Source: Paramecium sonneborni
Taxonomy: Eukaryota; Ciliophora; Oligohymenophorea; Peniculida; Parameciidae
Assembly: GCA_905182985.1 (NCBI GenBank)
Contig: CAJJDN010000054.1
Location: 386,025 to 450,024 of the forward strand
Direction: 5' to 3'
DNA: 64,000 bases
The translations under genes and the position numbers were made by a program. Shown one piece after another: positions 1 to 12,496 of the stretch (its first letter is position 1; every line of letters starts with the position of its first letter). The notes under the pieces are model-generated. The model saw only the letters and a program-made list of their open reading frames with translations, had not been told where the DNA came from and did no database searches.

Positions 1-2545
1 AATATTCAATATAAAACATCCTCATAAAATGAATAATATTGTCAGTTCATAAATTGCTAAACTTAATACTACCAATAAAGCATTTCAAAGAAAAATTAAA
101 ATGATTCTTACTACAACAGAAAATAGCAAAGAAATTGAATAACCATAATAATTTTCATTATTATCTAAATTTAAGAAAAGCCAATTTAGTTAATAAGGAA
201 GTAATGAACATTTTCCTTAACCTATAAACTTAAATAAAGATTAATTTACTATTACTATTACTAATGATAAATTAGAGAATGAAATTTACCTATTTAAAAG
301 GCCTAAATTTTCTATTTAAATAGATTAGGTTATTGAAGAAGTTCAAATTTCATAGACTCTATCTAAATAAGCTAATTCTCCTGGAAGAAGAATTTTAAAG
401 CATTCAGGATCAATGCATCAATCATAAAAACATATTAATTTAAGGCATTCAGTCTCATAATAAATAATTAAAGAAGAATTTTAGAATTTTTCCATTGTAT
501 CCTATGTTGAAGAAAATAACAACCTAGATTTTAATCAAGAATTCCCTAAAGTACAATTATTATTGTTTATTCAAGTCTAATTTATATGTCAGACTTTACT
601 ATTAAAGTAGATTACATAAATTACCAAGAAAAACTACTTTCGTTGGGATGAATCTCTAAGAGATTTAAGATTATTTTACTTCTTAGTAACATTTGATTAA
701 ATTGACACATATGTATTTACTCAATATAACTAGAAATTTTTAAGCCACTGAGATACCTGGATTAGAATAAATTGGTCCAACATTTGAATAAAATTTAGAT
801 ATTCCGAAATTCATAGTTTATGAACATAAATTAAATTTAAGCTTTAATTTTGGTTAAAGTGAAACCTTTTCATCAAGTGAATCTGACTAGAGTTAGTCTT
901 TGGATTTACTTTTAGAAGAACCAATTCAAAGTTTAATTTTAAATAAATTTAGGCTAGGATTATAATAAGAAGAACATGAAAGTAAGATGATAAATATTAT
1001 TAAATCACTTAAAAATTTAGATTAAGAAAAAGATGAGACAATATTTATAGAGGATGATTTCAAAAATATTAAATGTAATTATTCATTTTTATTAATTAAT
1101 AAGCTATATCAACTGGATAATTGACATTAATTAAAAAAGCTAAAAATCATTTTTTGCAACCAATTGAGTTCAGATGCATCATTAATACACTAGATTAAAA
1201 TACTAAAAATTAATTATTAACTTTCCCATAATAAGCCAGACCTATTAATGAGATATTGGATTCAATCTGTTGTGATAATGATGTTTGGGCTTTTAAATAG
1301 CTTGAAAAATATAATAATAAGGCAATCTTAAAACAAAGAATTTTATATTAATTGGATATGAGATATGAAGCAATAATTATTGGAAGATATTAAGATAAAG
1401 AACAGGTTATTGATATTGAACATTAAGATTTAATAGAAACCTTATAAAATCTCCCTGAAATACCAAGATTAAAGAAAATGGAAAATTTATCAAAAACTAA
1501 AAATTCAAAATAGCAATAACAATAATAACATTAATAAATTACAAGTTTATAGTCTACAAAAGCAGAATAATAAATAAGATAAATAGAAAGTGTAAAAAAA
1601 AACTAAAATGATAAAAAATAACTTAAGAAAAACTAAACATAGACAATTGTTTAACCAAATTTAAAATCTAAATAAACTAGTAATTCCCCCGATTAAACCA
1701 ATTCAAAATTAACAATGTAATATTCTAATTAATAGACTAACTAATAAACTCAAAATAATAATATTATAACTCAATCAACAACACAATATTTAACAAAACC
1801 AACTAATTAATCTTAACAATCTGTAAATGTTTCAGGAACGAAAATAATTTAAAAAAGTAAATCAAATGCAGATTTAAGTGAAACATCATCAATAAAATCT
1901 TCGAATAGTTAATTAGAAATTAGATCATAAAAAATTTTAGATGTAGAAAATTAAAAGCACTAATAAAAAATATAATAATAGCATGAAATACAAAATGAAA
2001 AAAAAACAAAGCATCATAAGACTAAATCAGATCATATAATAAATAAAATCTATGAATAAAAAGTATATATTAAAACATAAGCAATTATTTAGATTTAAAG
2101 TATGTAATAGCATTCACTAAGAATGAGAAGCCATGCAGAGGAATAAACAAGAAGGTAAAAATATGATCAAAAATACTAAGTAAAGTTTTCAATTGAAGAT
2201 AATAATTTTTAAGAAGTAAATGAATAATCTAATACATAAATAGTTTATGGAAAACTTCATGTAATTACCTGAGATGTATATTGATTATAGATTTTCAAAT
2301 AATGAAACCTTCCTTACTTTAGCAACACAGAGTGGAAATAAGGATATTGTAAAAGAATTAATAAAAAGAGGAGCGGATATTAACATATAAAATGTATTTT
2401 TTTACTAAAAAAGGATGATGGGAACACTCCCTTACATTTGGCTTTAGCATATTCTCATTATAATATAGCTGACATGCTTATGTTTTCCGGAGCATCTTCT
2501 CATATTTTAAATAAGTAAGGTAAGAATGCGTGGAATGTAATATGA
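1..2545 (+). CDS. Ankyrin-repeat protein, 5' end possibly outside the window
   Basis: The frame is already open at base 2. The first ATG is at 29, which would give 804 residues, but the gene may begin before the window. Four introns are needed to keep the frame: 551-575, 1075-1103, 2216-2243 and 2394-2413, all GTA...AG; removing them gives an exact multiple of three. Most of the protein is polar, rich in Gln, Asn and Lys, with no domain I recognise. The C-terminal 90 residues or so hold two ankyrin repeats, with the motifs GADINIQN and GNTPLHLALAYS, ending at TGA 2543-2545. Ankyrin repeats bind partner proteins; nothing shows the partner. The exon structure is well supported, the function is not. 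Confidence 0.8.
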
Positions 2546-2657
2546 TAAATTTATGTATCTACTAATAATTTTGAATCTATATTAAAATTACCATAGTAAA
2601 TCTTTTCTGTATTAATTGTGAAACTTGATTTTTATTAAAAATAATATTGTTAACTTA

Positions 2658-3206
2658 ATGAATAAAGGAGCTGAGAAGAAGAGAACTTCTTCATTCAATA
2701 AATAAACAATGAATTAGATATATGATAGATATGATACATAACAAAAACAATTTTATTGTCCAAAATAAAAAAAAGATGTCAAAAATCTAATAAACAATCT
2801 CAAATAAAAATCATCTTATGAGAATACCTCACTTATGATTCCTTAAAATGTATCTTTCAAAAATGTCTTAATTTATCTTAATAATAAATCTCCTAAAAAA
2901 TAAATGAAAAAGTAAATCAAAAAGACTCCTAGTACATCTTTGCATACGCCAGCAGACTTTACAATAAGAAATATTGAGTAGTAATCTGAGTTAGTAAAAT
3001 AATAGTAATCTGTATTACATTAATAATCTCAATAAACATCATATCGGTCCTTATTATAACACAACAAACGTAATTAATGGTTAGATTTAATTAATTAGAA
3101 AAGTTCTAATTTTATTTAATAGGATTAAATAGCAATAACAGAATATAGGTATAAAAATATTCTAAGTTAGAGCATATTAAGATATATAATTGACAAATAA
3201 TTGTGA
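2658..3206 (+). CDS. Small basic Gln/Lys-rich protein, unknown
   Basis: Uninterrupted frame of 182 residues from ATG 2658 to TGA 3204-3206. The protein is hydrophilic, rich in Lys, Gln, Ser and Asn, with no membrane segment and no domain I recognise. It lies 112 bp downstream of the ankyrin gene on the same strand. It could be a separate gene or a missed 3' exon set of that gene, but no short intron joins the two frames cleanly. The start is simply the first ATG after an in-frame TGA. Confidence 0.5.
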
Positions 3207-3467
3207 TTGGAAATATCCATATACCGAATATAAGGAATAAAGATATCATAAAGAAATGTAAAATATTGAAAACCTGGAATTTTAAAGTTGGAAGGAATTG
3301 ACGATTACTCGATTGATTTTGCGTTAAGCATAATGAATGATTTTATAGTTAAATTTTGGGGAAAACATTTTATTGAATATTTTTTAAAGAATTTTTTTTC
3401 TGATTAGATGTGATTTATAATATTTCACAAATCCCAAAAATTTTAAATAAAATTTAAATATCATTAA

Positions 3468-4003
3468 ATGTCTGACGACGAAAATCAATTTGAGTAAGGA
3501 AATGCAGGATCATCTCATACATATACTGAAAGTGCTGGTTCATTAAAGAAAGGAGGTTATGTTATGCTTAAGGGACATCCTTGCAAAATTACTGATGTAT
3601 CAACATCTAAAGCAGGAAAACATGGTCATGCTAAAGTAATTAATTAAATTAATAAATTAGGCTTCAATAGTAGGAAAGGATATTTTCACAAATAAAACTT
3701 ATGAAGATTCAGCTCCAACTTCTCATAATGTGGATGTTCCTTTTGTTACTAAAAAGGAATACACTTTAATGGATATTCAAGATGATGGATTTGTCATTCT
3801 TATGAATGATGATGGATCAACTAAAGAAGATCTTAAATTACCAGAAACTGAAGATGACTTTAATTTGGTTAAAGAAATCAAAGATATGTTTGGTGGTAAC
3901 AAGTAAATTGAATAATTAATTTCTAAGAGACTTATTAATTTCAGTTCTTTCTGCTATGGGAGAAGAAAAAATAGTTGGAGTTAGAGAAGCATAAGATAAA
4001 TGA
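3468..4003 (+). CDS. EIF5A: Translation factor eIF5A
   Basis: 161 residues after removing two 25-nt introns (3636-3660 and 3903-3927). eIF5A binds the ribosome between the P and E sites and helps elongation through poorly reactive motifs and termination. The hypusine loop reads [12 protein letters not shown], and lysine 51 (in GKHG) is the residue expected to be converted to hypusine. The core before it, [16 protein letters not shown], and the C-terminal end, [13 protein letters not shown], are both typical. Length matches the family. The internal TAA codons at conserved Gln positions confirm the ciliate code. Placement between unrelated genes gives no extra information. Confidence 0.97.
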
Positions 4004-4046
4004 TTCATATTAAATATATAGTAAATATTTAATTGTAAATATATTA

Positions 4047-5065
4047 TCATTCATTTGCTACATCTTTAAAAAACGGATGCTTTAAAGCATCATTAGCGCT
4101 AATTCTTTTCTCGGGATTGTATTGTAACATTAAACTAAAATATTAGATATATATTACTTAAGAAGATCCAAAAAGTTATCCAAATCCTTCAATTAACTAA
4201 ATTTCTCTTTCAGATTTTATTTTTTATACTTTTACAATTCTTTGAAAAATATTTTATGATCAAATGGTACTTTATTTGCAAAATAATCAATCTCACTTTA
4301 ATTAAAACTTCCCATCACTTTTAATATTGCAAATAATTAGTCTCCTTCACTTTTTCCTTTAAAAAGAGCTTCTTTTATTACTAACTCTCCCATTATACAA
4401 CCCAAAGCCCAAATATCAATAGACACATCATATTTTGTTACACATAAAATTAATTCAGGTGCACGATAATATCTTGATACAATATATGGAGTATTTTAAC
4501 CATGTGAATTTATCATCTTAGAACTTCCAAAATCACATAATTTAACTATTTCCTTCTCATTTATTAAAATATTTTCTCTAATTTATATTAACAAATAAAT
4601 TTACGGCTTTAAATCTCTATGAGCTATTCCTTTTTTATGGATAAACTATAATCCTTTTAAAATTTGATAAATATATGACTTGATGGTCAATTCAGAGAAG
4701 ATTTTACCTTATTTTACATATGTTTATATTCTATTCTCGAGATTATCCTCCATATATTCAAACACAATATTTTGAATTAATTTACCCGCATCTGTTCTCG
4801 AATAAAAAAAATCCTATTTTAACTAAATAATTTACAAGTATTTTAACTATATGATCACATTCTTTAATTTCAAATAGTATCTCGTATTCTCTGCTTAACA
4901 GATTTCCAACTTTCTCAATTCTTTTCAAAGCAACTTTTTATTTTGTGTTATGATCATATGCTTCAAAGACATATCCTTTGAATATTTTTATTTCTTACCA
5001 AAAGTGCCTGAACCAGCTACTTTTATAATTTCTATTGATGGAAATTTTGACAAAGACATACTCAT
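4047..5065 (-). CDS. GSK3/CMGC-like serine/threonine protein kinase
   Basis: 307 residues in five exons; introns 4976-4998, 4814-4835, 4578-4604 and 4135-4157 (22-27 nt). The kinase core is complete: glycine loop GSGTFG (residues 18-23), catalytic lysine in VALK (40), HRDLKP catalytic loop split by an intron, DFG as CDFGSSK, and an activation segment SRYYRAPEL. The Tyr before RAPEL and the early helix GDQLFAILKVMGS are those of the shaggy/GSK3 branch of the CMGC group. There is almost nothing outside the catalytic domain. Two ATGs lie two codons apart at the start (MSMSL); the first is used. It ends 44 bp from the convergent eIF5A gene. Exact subfamily needs a phylogeny. Confidence 0.9.
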
Positions 5066-5705
5066 TAATTAAATTTTTATAATTCTATTTTATATCATAG
5101 AAAACATATATTTATTGAAACATTTTTCTATTCTAAAAAATTTACTATTTTTTTCAGAAACCCAAAATCCCAAAAAAATTGATTAAAGTTTAAACTAAGC
5201 AATATAAATAACGATTTATAATTTATGAAATATTTGAAAAAGTTTATCATTTCTATTTAATAAAAAAATTTAAGTTTTTTTTTATATCATTCAAAATTTT
5301 TATAATATATAAATTTTTTAATAGTATTATTTTTATTTCATCAAGATTTTTATATGTTTTCTTTTTTAAAATCAATTTTTCTAATTTAGTCTTAAACTTA
5401 TAAAATCTTTCTTATGGATCAATTTTAATTCTTTATTTTTTCATAATTTCTTATCAAAAATATTTTATGAAACATTATTTCATGAAATAAATCTTAAAAA
5501 TAATGGAATCGGTACTTCAAAACAAATCTTTTACACAAAGAATTAGAAAATATATTAAACTAAAGTAAAATGATGAGAAAATTAGTATTAATTTATATTC
5601 ATAAAGCTAATCTTCGTTAAAAACAGTCTTTTAAAAAAAATCTTGGGAATTTAAGCTTTTTTTAAAAAGTTGTATTTTAATAATTTTTTAATAATTTTTG
5701 GACTT
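5066..5705. other. Intergenic, no gene seen
   Basis: About 640 bp of AT-rich sequence between the divergent kinase and micro-protein genes. Several poly-T and poly-A runs are present, but I found no frame with coding character on either strand and no RNA-gene signature. Promoters of both flanking genes presumably lie here. Confidence 0.5.
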
Positions 5706-5888
5706 ATGGGATGCTCAATATAAAAGGGAAAATGTAAGCATAGAGATACTTTTGATTAAATAGAATAATTGATTAAATCAGAGTGTTTAGGTAATGAATA
5801 GAGATTTATGATAAACAAAAATCCTATAGTAAAAAGAAGAATATTTAGTAAGGAATAAAAAAATTTTTAAGAATCATTACAAATATGA
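5706..5888 (+). CDS. Possible micro-protein with lipidation-type N-terminus
   Basis: 60-residue frame, ATG 5706 to TGA 5886-5888, no intron. It begins MGCS, the pattern for N-myristoylation at Gly2 plus palmitoylation at Cys3, followed by a basic helix-like region (KGKCKHRD...). No domain is recognised. It sits 131 bp from the end of AIP1, which is on the opposite strand. Short frames of this size can arise by chance in TGA-only code, so the MGC start is the main argument for it. Confidence 0.45.
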
Positions 5889-6018
5889 ATGAATGAAATA
5901 ATATAATGTTTATCTTTCTTTAACATTTATTTTTTCTTAAGAATAACATTATCTAAAGATTATCAGTATTTAATGAATAAAGGAATTCTTAAGAATTTTA
6001 TTATTTTTTTAATATTAC

Positions 6019-7873
6019 TCATTCTAGATTGAGTACCCATTCTTTAAAGGAATTATCTCCTCCACTTGTGATAACTTTATTATCTTAAGTGATAACAGCT
6101 GTTAAAACTCCTCTTTTATGAGCATCTAAATTGAGAATAAAATTTACCAATTTTTTCAAGAACTCTTTAACCATCTTAGAGATTCCAAACCATAATTTTA
6201 TTGTCATATCCTGTTGAAACTGCAAATTTACCAGAAGTAGAAAAACTTAAAGATGATATAATAGTGGTGTGATGTGTCCATCGATCTCCAAATAATACTT
6301 GGTTTTATTTATAATCAATAAGTTTAATTTTACCAGTTGTATCACCACATAAGAATTTATCTCCTTATAATGCCATGGCTGTTATTTTAGTTTATTATAA
6401 TTAGAAGGTTAATTCTTCTACACCACTTTCAATATTTACAGCATGAATTTTTCCTTTATGATCACCAACTAAAAATACTGAATCAGTCAATAAAAAACTA
6501 CTAACTTCATAACCTAATTAATATTCTCTAGTAAGTTCTAAATTTGTAAATTCTAATATGAGTCCATTTTCCATTAATAAATAGCATATATTAGGATTAG
6601 ATTAACTAGCTTAAAGTTTAAGAGTTAAACCTTTGCAATCTGTTGATTTTTCAATAGTATTAGTTTCTAAATTAGTTAATTTGATTTATTCTCCTCCTAA
6701 TGAATACAATAAATTTTATGAAATGGAAAGTGATATGATTTATTTCCTGTGATGCACTCCTGAAGGCCTAATGGAATTGAGATTATCCCAAATTACTATA
6801 TAAATAAATAAATAAATTACATAATCTTCCATTATTATCACCAGTAATAAGTTTATTTCCATAAACAATAATTTACCCAACAGGAGCATTGTGACCAAAT
6901 AATCTTTATGTTGGTGCTTCTTCTAAATTAATAGGATCCTTCCAAACATTTAAGACACCTGTTAATGATATAGAGTAGGCTACATTTCCACTTACTGTGA
7001 TTCCTACTTACATATCATCAATTTCTTATGCATTAGAAATTTTAAGAGTTTTTAGTAATCCGTCGAAATTCCATACTTTTAATGTTGTATCATTTGATGA
7101 TGTTATAAATGTTGTATCATTAATCCAACTCACTCCTGTAATACTTCTAGTATGAGGATTATCTGTAGTAATCTCTTTTATAACTTCTCCAGTCTTTCCT
7201 TCATATAAAAATACTTTCTTATCAGCTCCTACTGAAATAAAGTGATCACCATTTTTATTATATTTAATTGAAAAAATGCTATTATTATGTTATTTAATTG
7301 ATTTCTTAAACTTAAATGGAGGACCTTCAAACCAACATATAGAACTTTCATCTCCACCTAAAGCCAATCTAAACGGCCTTTAAGGTTTCATTGCACAAGC
7401 ATTTAAAGTTTAAGCAACACCACTAATTTCTCCTACACTACTTCCAGTCTCTAATAGTATTGTTCTCCCAAAATAAGTTTTACCTTCTCCAACTATTGCT
7501 AATCTCTCACCATCACCTGTCCAACAAATATCTTTTATTGGTCCTCCCAATACATCATCATATTACTTAAATACTGGATGAGGCTAAACTATCTTCATTT
7601 ATTTACCTGAATGTTTAATTCCCAAACTATTATAGATCCTTTTGCATCTCCAGAACAACATAAATTGCCACTTGGTGAAATTGCAACTGCTGTTGTATCG
7701 AATTTGTGTTAATCAAATACAGAATATTTTGATAGATCATCTAATTGCCTTACAATAACACTATTTGAAATGCAATAAACTAGATATTTTGAACTTGAAT
7801 CAATTCTTGATGGTCTTCCTCTCTCTGTTCCAGCTGTAGGTGGATACTTAACTTAGCATATAATTTATTCCAT
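6019..7873 (-). CDS. AIP1: Actin-interacting protein 1 (WDR1/AIP1), WD40 protein
   Basis: 594 residues; introns 7584-7606, 6796-6820 and 6126-6147. AIP1 works with cofilin to disassemble actin filaments. The whole chain is WD40 repeats arranged as the two beta-propellers of this family, and the length matches yeast and animal AIP1 (about 600). Landmarks include GRPSRIDSSSKYLVYC near the start, the repeat KDICWTGDGERLAIVGEG, and GGDESSICWFEGPPFKF, a segment typical of AIP1. The last repeat ends GGDNSFKEWVLNLE then TGA. The protein starts directly at MEQIICQVKYPP, close to the usual AIP1 N-terminus. No odd features. Confidence 0.93.
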
Positions 7874-8502
7874 TTAAAATAATTAATAAAATTCTTATTT
7901 CTTTTTGACTTTGTTGTTCGGTTCATACTCTCATATAATTCAATCAAATTTCACTTAATACTTTTATATTTATAAATTATTATTATTGCTTCTATTTTAA
8001 ATAAACTCAAATAAATTACTTATTATGAGTTTTGTATTCTTAAAAACTTATTTATTTTTCTTATTATTTCCTACTAATGTAATTTCTTTATATTATTTTT
8101 CCTTCAAATGTAATTTCTTTATATTATTTTAAATTATTTCAAAAAGGGAACCATCCATATTTTCTATATGAGATTTTAAGATTACTTTGAAAGCAAAAAC
8201 TTATCTATAGCATTTTTTTTAAATTATCATTTATGACTGAACAATAAAATGCTTATTGTTAAATAAAAAATTAAAGAGTAGAGTATCAAAAAATGAATAA
8301 AAAAATGTAAATTAAAAAATTTGTTTCTTTATTAACGCTTTTATAATTCTTATCTTTATAGATTATAAAAATAAGGTAGTTATCTTGGCTTAATATGAGC
8401 TTAAGATTGAATTTTCAAGAAGAGAAAAAAATAATTCTGGAATCTATTTGTTAAAACTTTGATTATTTTCTTATTGAATTTAGATTAGTCATTAATTAAA
8501 AC
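7874..8502. other. Intergenic between divergent AIP1 and HOOK-like genes
   Basis: About 630 bp with no frame I would call a gene. It contains a short direct repeat (8077-8130) and presumably the promoters of both neighbours. Confidence 0.5.
8077..8130. repeat. Two direct copies of a 23-bp AT-rich unit
   Basis: The unit atgtaatttctttatattat followed by ttt occurs at 8077-8099 and again at 8108-8130, identical, with 8 bp between. It lies in the intergenic space upstream of AIP1. Probably a local slippage duplication; no role is suggested by the sequence. Confidence 0.8.
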
Positions 8503-10183
8503 ATGAGTTTAGAGAATGCTATTGTATAGTGGCTAAACAAATATTAATAATTAAATATTTAGTCTTTTGATAGTTTGGCTGATGGTAAATATATATATTT
8601 TAGTAAGGTTGTGCTTTTAGTTAGTTGTTGAATTTAGTTGATCCTACATTCTTTTCTTTAGCAAGTGCAAAAAGCCTAAAAATTGATGCTGATGTTTAAA
8701 AAGTTCAAGGTCATTTGATTGAAATGCTACAAAAAGTTTAATAATATCGAACCAATATTTAATGCAAACCACCTGATTATATAGAGATTGATGTTTTTGA
8801 AATCACGGTAAAATAAAATAGGCAATAAATTTTGGCATTATTTGAATTAATTCTGAAAGTTATCCTTTCTTCAAATATTAGAGGAAAATTTATTGAGCCT
8901 ATTTTATTATTATAAGAAAAGGATTAAGAAACATTAATGCATTTTCTTAAAAATCATTTAGATGAAGTAATATAAAAAAATATAAATTAAAGTCAGAAAA
9001 TTAGCCTAATGAATGGCAAGAGGAAAACTATATTCAGAGTTTAGTCTAAAAGATGGATGAAATTGAATATTAAAATACAGAGCTTAAATAATAGCTAAAT
9101 GAATAAGAAGAAAAAAAAAAGTCTTTAAAAAGTGCTCTAGATGATGCATTAGTCTAATTGGAAAATAAAGATATGGAAATCAAAGCATTGACAGAATCTA
9201 AATGTCATTTAGAAAAATGTACAAAAATCTTTTTTTTATTTTAAGGTTTGGAAGAAAAAATGGATTTTTAACATGAGTATAAAGAGAGTGAAAAAATTCA
9301 TTAAAAATGTTTAGAACAAGAACACAAGTTGGCATAATATGAATTATAAATTGAAGATTTAAAAAGGAAAGAAATTTAATTTATTTAACTAAAAGAAGAA
9401 TATTAACAATATAAATAGAAATTATAAGAAAATGAAAAGTTAGAATAGAAAATTGAAAGTGTAAGAATATATAAATATAATTAGCTACAAGAAAGAAGAG
9501 AATTAGACAAAGATGTTTATTAAAAAGGAAAAGAGAGATATGAAAAAGAAATAGCAATATTAAAACAGAATATGAAAGAATTATTATTATAATAATCTGA
9601 GTTAAAGGAATCTAAATTAAATTTAGAATTAGAATTACAGTCAAAATAGGCAAGGTATGCAAGATCATAAGAACAAATTAAGACAATGGAAACAGAATAT
9701 GGATAGAAAATCAGAGAGCTTTAAGATTTGCTTGAAACTTTACATTAGGCTGAGGAAGAAATGCCTAAAATTATAAGTGCTACTGATAAGTAATTGTCTT
9801 AAGAAATGAAACTATCAACTAATATGAAAACTGAAAATTTTGAAAGAGAGTATTACATAAAAGAAAATCATAAATTAGAAGACAAAATAAAAGAGCTATA
9901 AGCTAAAATTAATGAAATGCAAATGGAAGAAGAAAGTAAGAATTAGAAAAGCAAATTCGAATCTTAGCTTTAATAGTCCTAATAGATTTCATTATTAACA
10001 GATAAAATTAAATAATTTTAAGAGCATAACTAATAATTAAAAAAACAGAATGAAGAGCTGAAAAAGTAAACTTAAATCAAAAAAGTCACATAAATTGATT
10101 ATGAAATAAGTGTACTTTCTTTATTGTCAGAAGCTTTATCTAAAAAAGTGAAAGAGTTTAAAGTTTAAGAAAGAGATATGTGA
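8503..10183 (+). CDS. HOOK-like N-terminal domain plus long coiled coil
   Basis: 534 residues; introns 8585-8607, 8967-8992 and a stop-free 27-nt intron 9219-9245. Residues 1 to about 150 resemble the HOOK/calponin-like domain of HOOK and ccdc88 proteins: a start AIVQWLNKY, then SLADGCAFSQLLNLVDPTFF, the hallmark DG...LL..ID..FF pattern. The rest is an unbroken heptad-rich coiled coil very high in Glu, Lys, Gln and Leu. HOOK proteins link cargo such as endosomes or centrosomal material to dynein on microtubules; that role here is inferred from the family only. No C-terminal cargo domain is recognisable. The 8585-8607 intron uses an AAG acceptor past an earlier TAG, because only this restores the frame. 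Confidence 0.8.
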
Positions 10184-10294
10184 TTAATATATATCAATAA
10201 TTCATAAATTAAGTGATAATGTAATTTTTAATGAGAAAATAATTACTGAAAAACTTATAATGTATATTTAAAAATTAATAATAAAAAGAAAAAG

Positions 10295-11268
10295 ATGGGA
10301 GCAGCATGTTATAATTGCCATTAAAATTCTTAAGGAGAATAAGAAATATAACTAAAACCAACCTAAAAGATCCCATCTAAGCAAACTATAATTAGTAATA
10401 ATGGTGTGTAATATTAAATTTAATTAAGATTCAATACCCCTGAATTTATAAGATGAAGAGCTTGTCAAAAATGCATCTGTAATAACAAAATTCCATAAAA
10501 TGTAAATGAAGAATATGGGTTATTATGAAGGAGAGTGGTTGAATGGAATGAGGCATGGATAAGGAATTTATGTATGAGAAAATTTAAACTATAGACTTGG
10601 AGTGATAATACAGTTTATACAGGTTAATTTTAAAATGATTTAATGCATGGTAAAGGTTAAATTATCCATCCTAATGGAGATATTTATGAAGGTGATTGGG
10701 CTAATGATTTAGCAAATGGTTTCGGAATTTTTAAATAGAGTAATCTAAGTACATACACTGGATAATGGAAAGATGATCTTTAACATGGTGAAGGAATAGA
10801 AGAATGGCCTTAATAAATTAAATATGAAGTTTTTTAATTAAGTATTATTAGATATATAGGGTTAATATGTAAAAGGAAAAAAACATGGAAGAGGGAAAAT
10901 TGTTTTCGAAGATGGTAGCCGTTATGATGGAGAATTTATTAATAATCAGGCATGTGGTAATGGAGAATTTTATTGGCAAGAAGGAAAATATTATAAGGGA
11001 TAATGGAAAGATAATTAAATGAATGGTAAATATTATTTATAATTATTTTGTAGGAAAAGGAGAAATGTTTTGGCCTGATGGCAAGCATTATGTAGGTGAT
11101 TATGAAAATGATAAAAAACACGGACAAGGATAGTTTACATGGGAAAATGGAAAAGTGTATATTGGTGGATGGTATTAAGGTAAACAACACGGTAAAGGTT
11201 ATATTATTGAAGAGGGTATCAAAAGAGAGTGCATTTTTGAAAATGGTAGGTTAGTGAATAATAATTGA
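10295..11268 (+). CDS. MORN-repeat protein with MGxxC N-terminus
   Basis: 288 residues. After about 60 residues the chain is at least nine MORN repeats (e.g. YYEGEWLNGMRHGQG, YTGQFKNDLMHGKG, YVGDYENDKKHGQG). MORN repeats bind phospholipid or partner proteins and are common in ciliate cortical and ciliary proteins. The N-terminus MGAACYNC suggests myristoyl/palmitoyl anchoring. Introns used: 10404-10428, 10572-10594, 10829-10859 and 11026-11053. Two need unusual donors (GTG at 10404, GTT at 10829); with them the total is an exact multiple of three and every repeat is intact. It follows the HOOK-like gene by 111 bp. Confidence 0.82.
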
Positions 11269-11440
11269 TATAATAGCTGTCACTATAATAAATTTTCTAA
11301 TTCTTACATCCTTTGAAAGATATCTCTCATATTTTTTAAAGTAAATTTTTTGTATAAATTAATAATCTAATTTTTTTTTTTATCTTTTTAGATGAGAGGT
11401 TTTAAGTCTTTCTCATCAATGTCTACTATTATTCTCTATG

Positions 11441-12444
11441 ATATAATTGCTTATGCCAAAATTGATCTTAATTTTATTATAAAAAGTTAAGAGAATTAAA
11501 AAATTCTGTTATTTAATAATTTCTCTGGTTTTAATTTCACTCATTTTAGTTAGATGCTCTTTCTCTTAATGCATTTACAATTTTTTTGAAAAAAAAACAT
11601 AATATTTCTTATTTTATGTTATAATTTATAATTATATTTCTTATTCTAAGTTTTAACTTTTTTAACAATCTATCTAATATTTCTCAATTATCAATCATTT
11701 TTTAGATCATCATCTTTCTTTGCAAATCCAAATTTTATTAATTATTCTTTTATTTTTTTAAATGTGTTATGTCAAGGTCCACATTAATTTTTTAATTGTG
11801 AATTTTTTTGTCACATATTATTTTACACGGTCAACTTATATAGATTTGGTAATCTAAGACTTACGTATTGAATTTAAACTATATTAGAAGTCCCTTCTTT
11901 TGTACTAATAAATGTTAAATTTCTAATAATTTTTGAATAAACAAGTACTTTTAATTTTAAATTCCAACAGATAATGATTAATGAATGATTCTTATATTTT
12001 CAATGACAAATATATTTTTAAAATATACAGCGCAAATTATTGGAAAAGTATAATTAAAAAAGAAAGAATATTCTTGAACTGCTGATAAAAATAGAGTTTT
12101 TAAAAAAAAAATATATAATTATTTTTGAATATTTCCAATTCCAACAAAAAATCAAAAAGTGTCACTCTTTAAAACTAGGTGATATAAAAATCTAAAGAAG
12201 AATTATCAATAATTTTTACTTATCTTAGCATAAAATAAATGATTAAATTACTTCTATAACTATTTAATAAAAAAAATTATGGAAAGCAAACAAATTTTTA
12301 GAAAAGTTTGAATTAAGTTTTTTTTAATTAAAAAAAATATCACTTGATACTCTTTTAAAAAGGCGTGCTTATCATTAAATAAAAATATATTTAAGAGCTT
12401 AAAGCTATTAACAAATTAATTTATTTTATATTAATAATTAAGAA
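11441..12444 (+). repeat. First copy of an identical 1,004-bp direct duplication
   Basis: This copy is repeated, as far as I compared it by eye, base for base at 12497-13500. It ends exactly at the first N, and the second copy begins exactly after the last N. That geometry is what unmerged overlapping contig ends give. Confidence 0.9.
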
Positions 12445-12496
12445 NNNNNNNNNNNNNNNNNNNNNNNNNNNNNNNNNNNNNNNNNNNNNNNNNNNN
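12445..12496. other. Assembly gap (52 Ns)
   Basis: Run of 52 undetermined bases between the two identical 1,004-bp copies. Confidence 0.99.
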
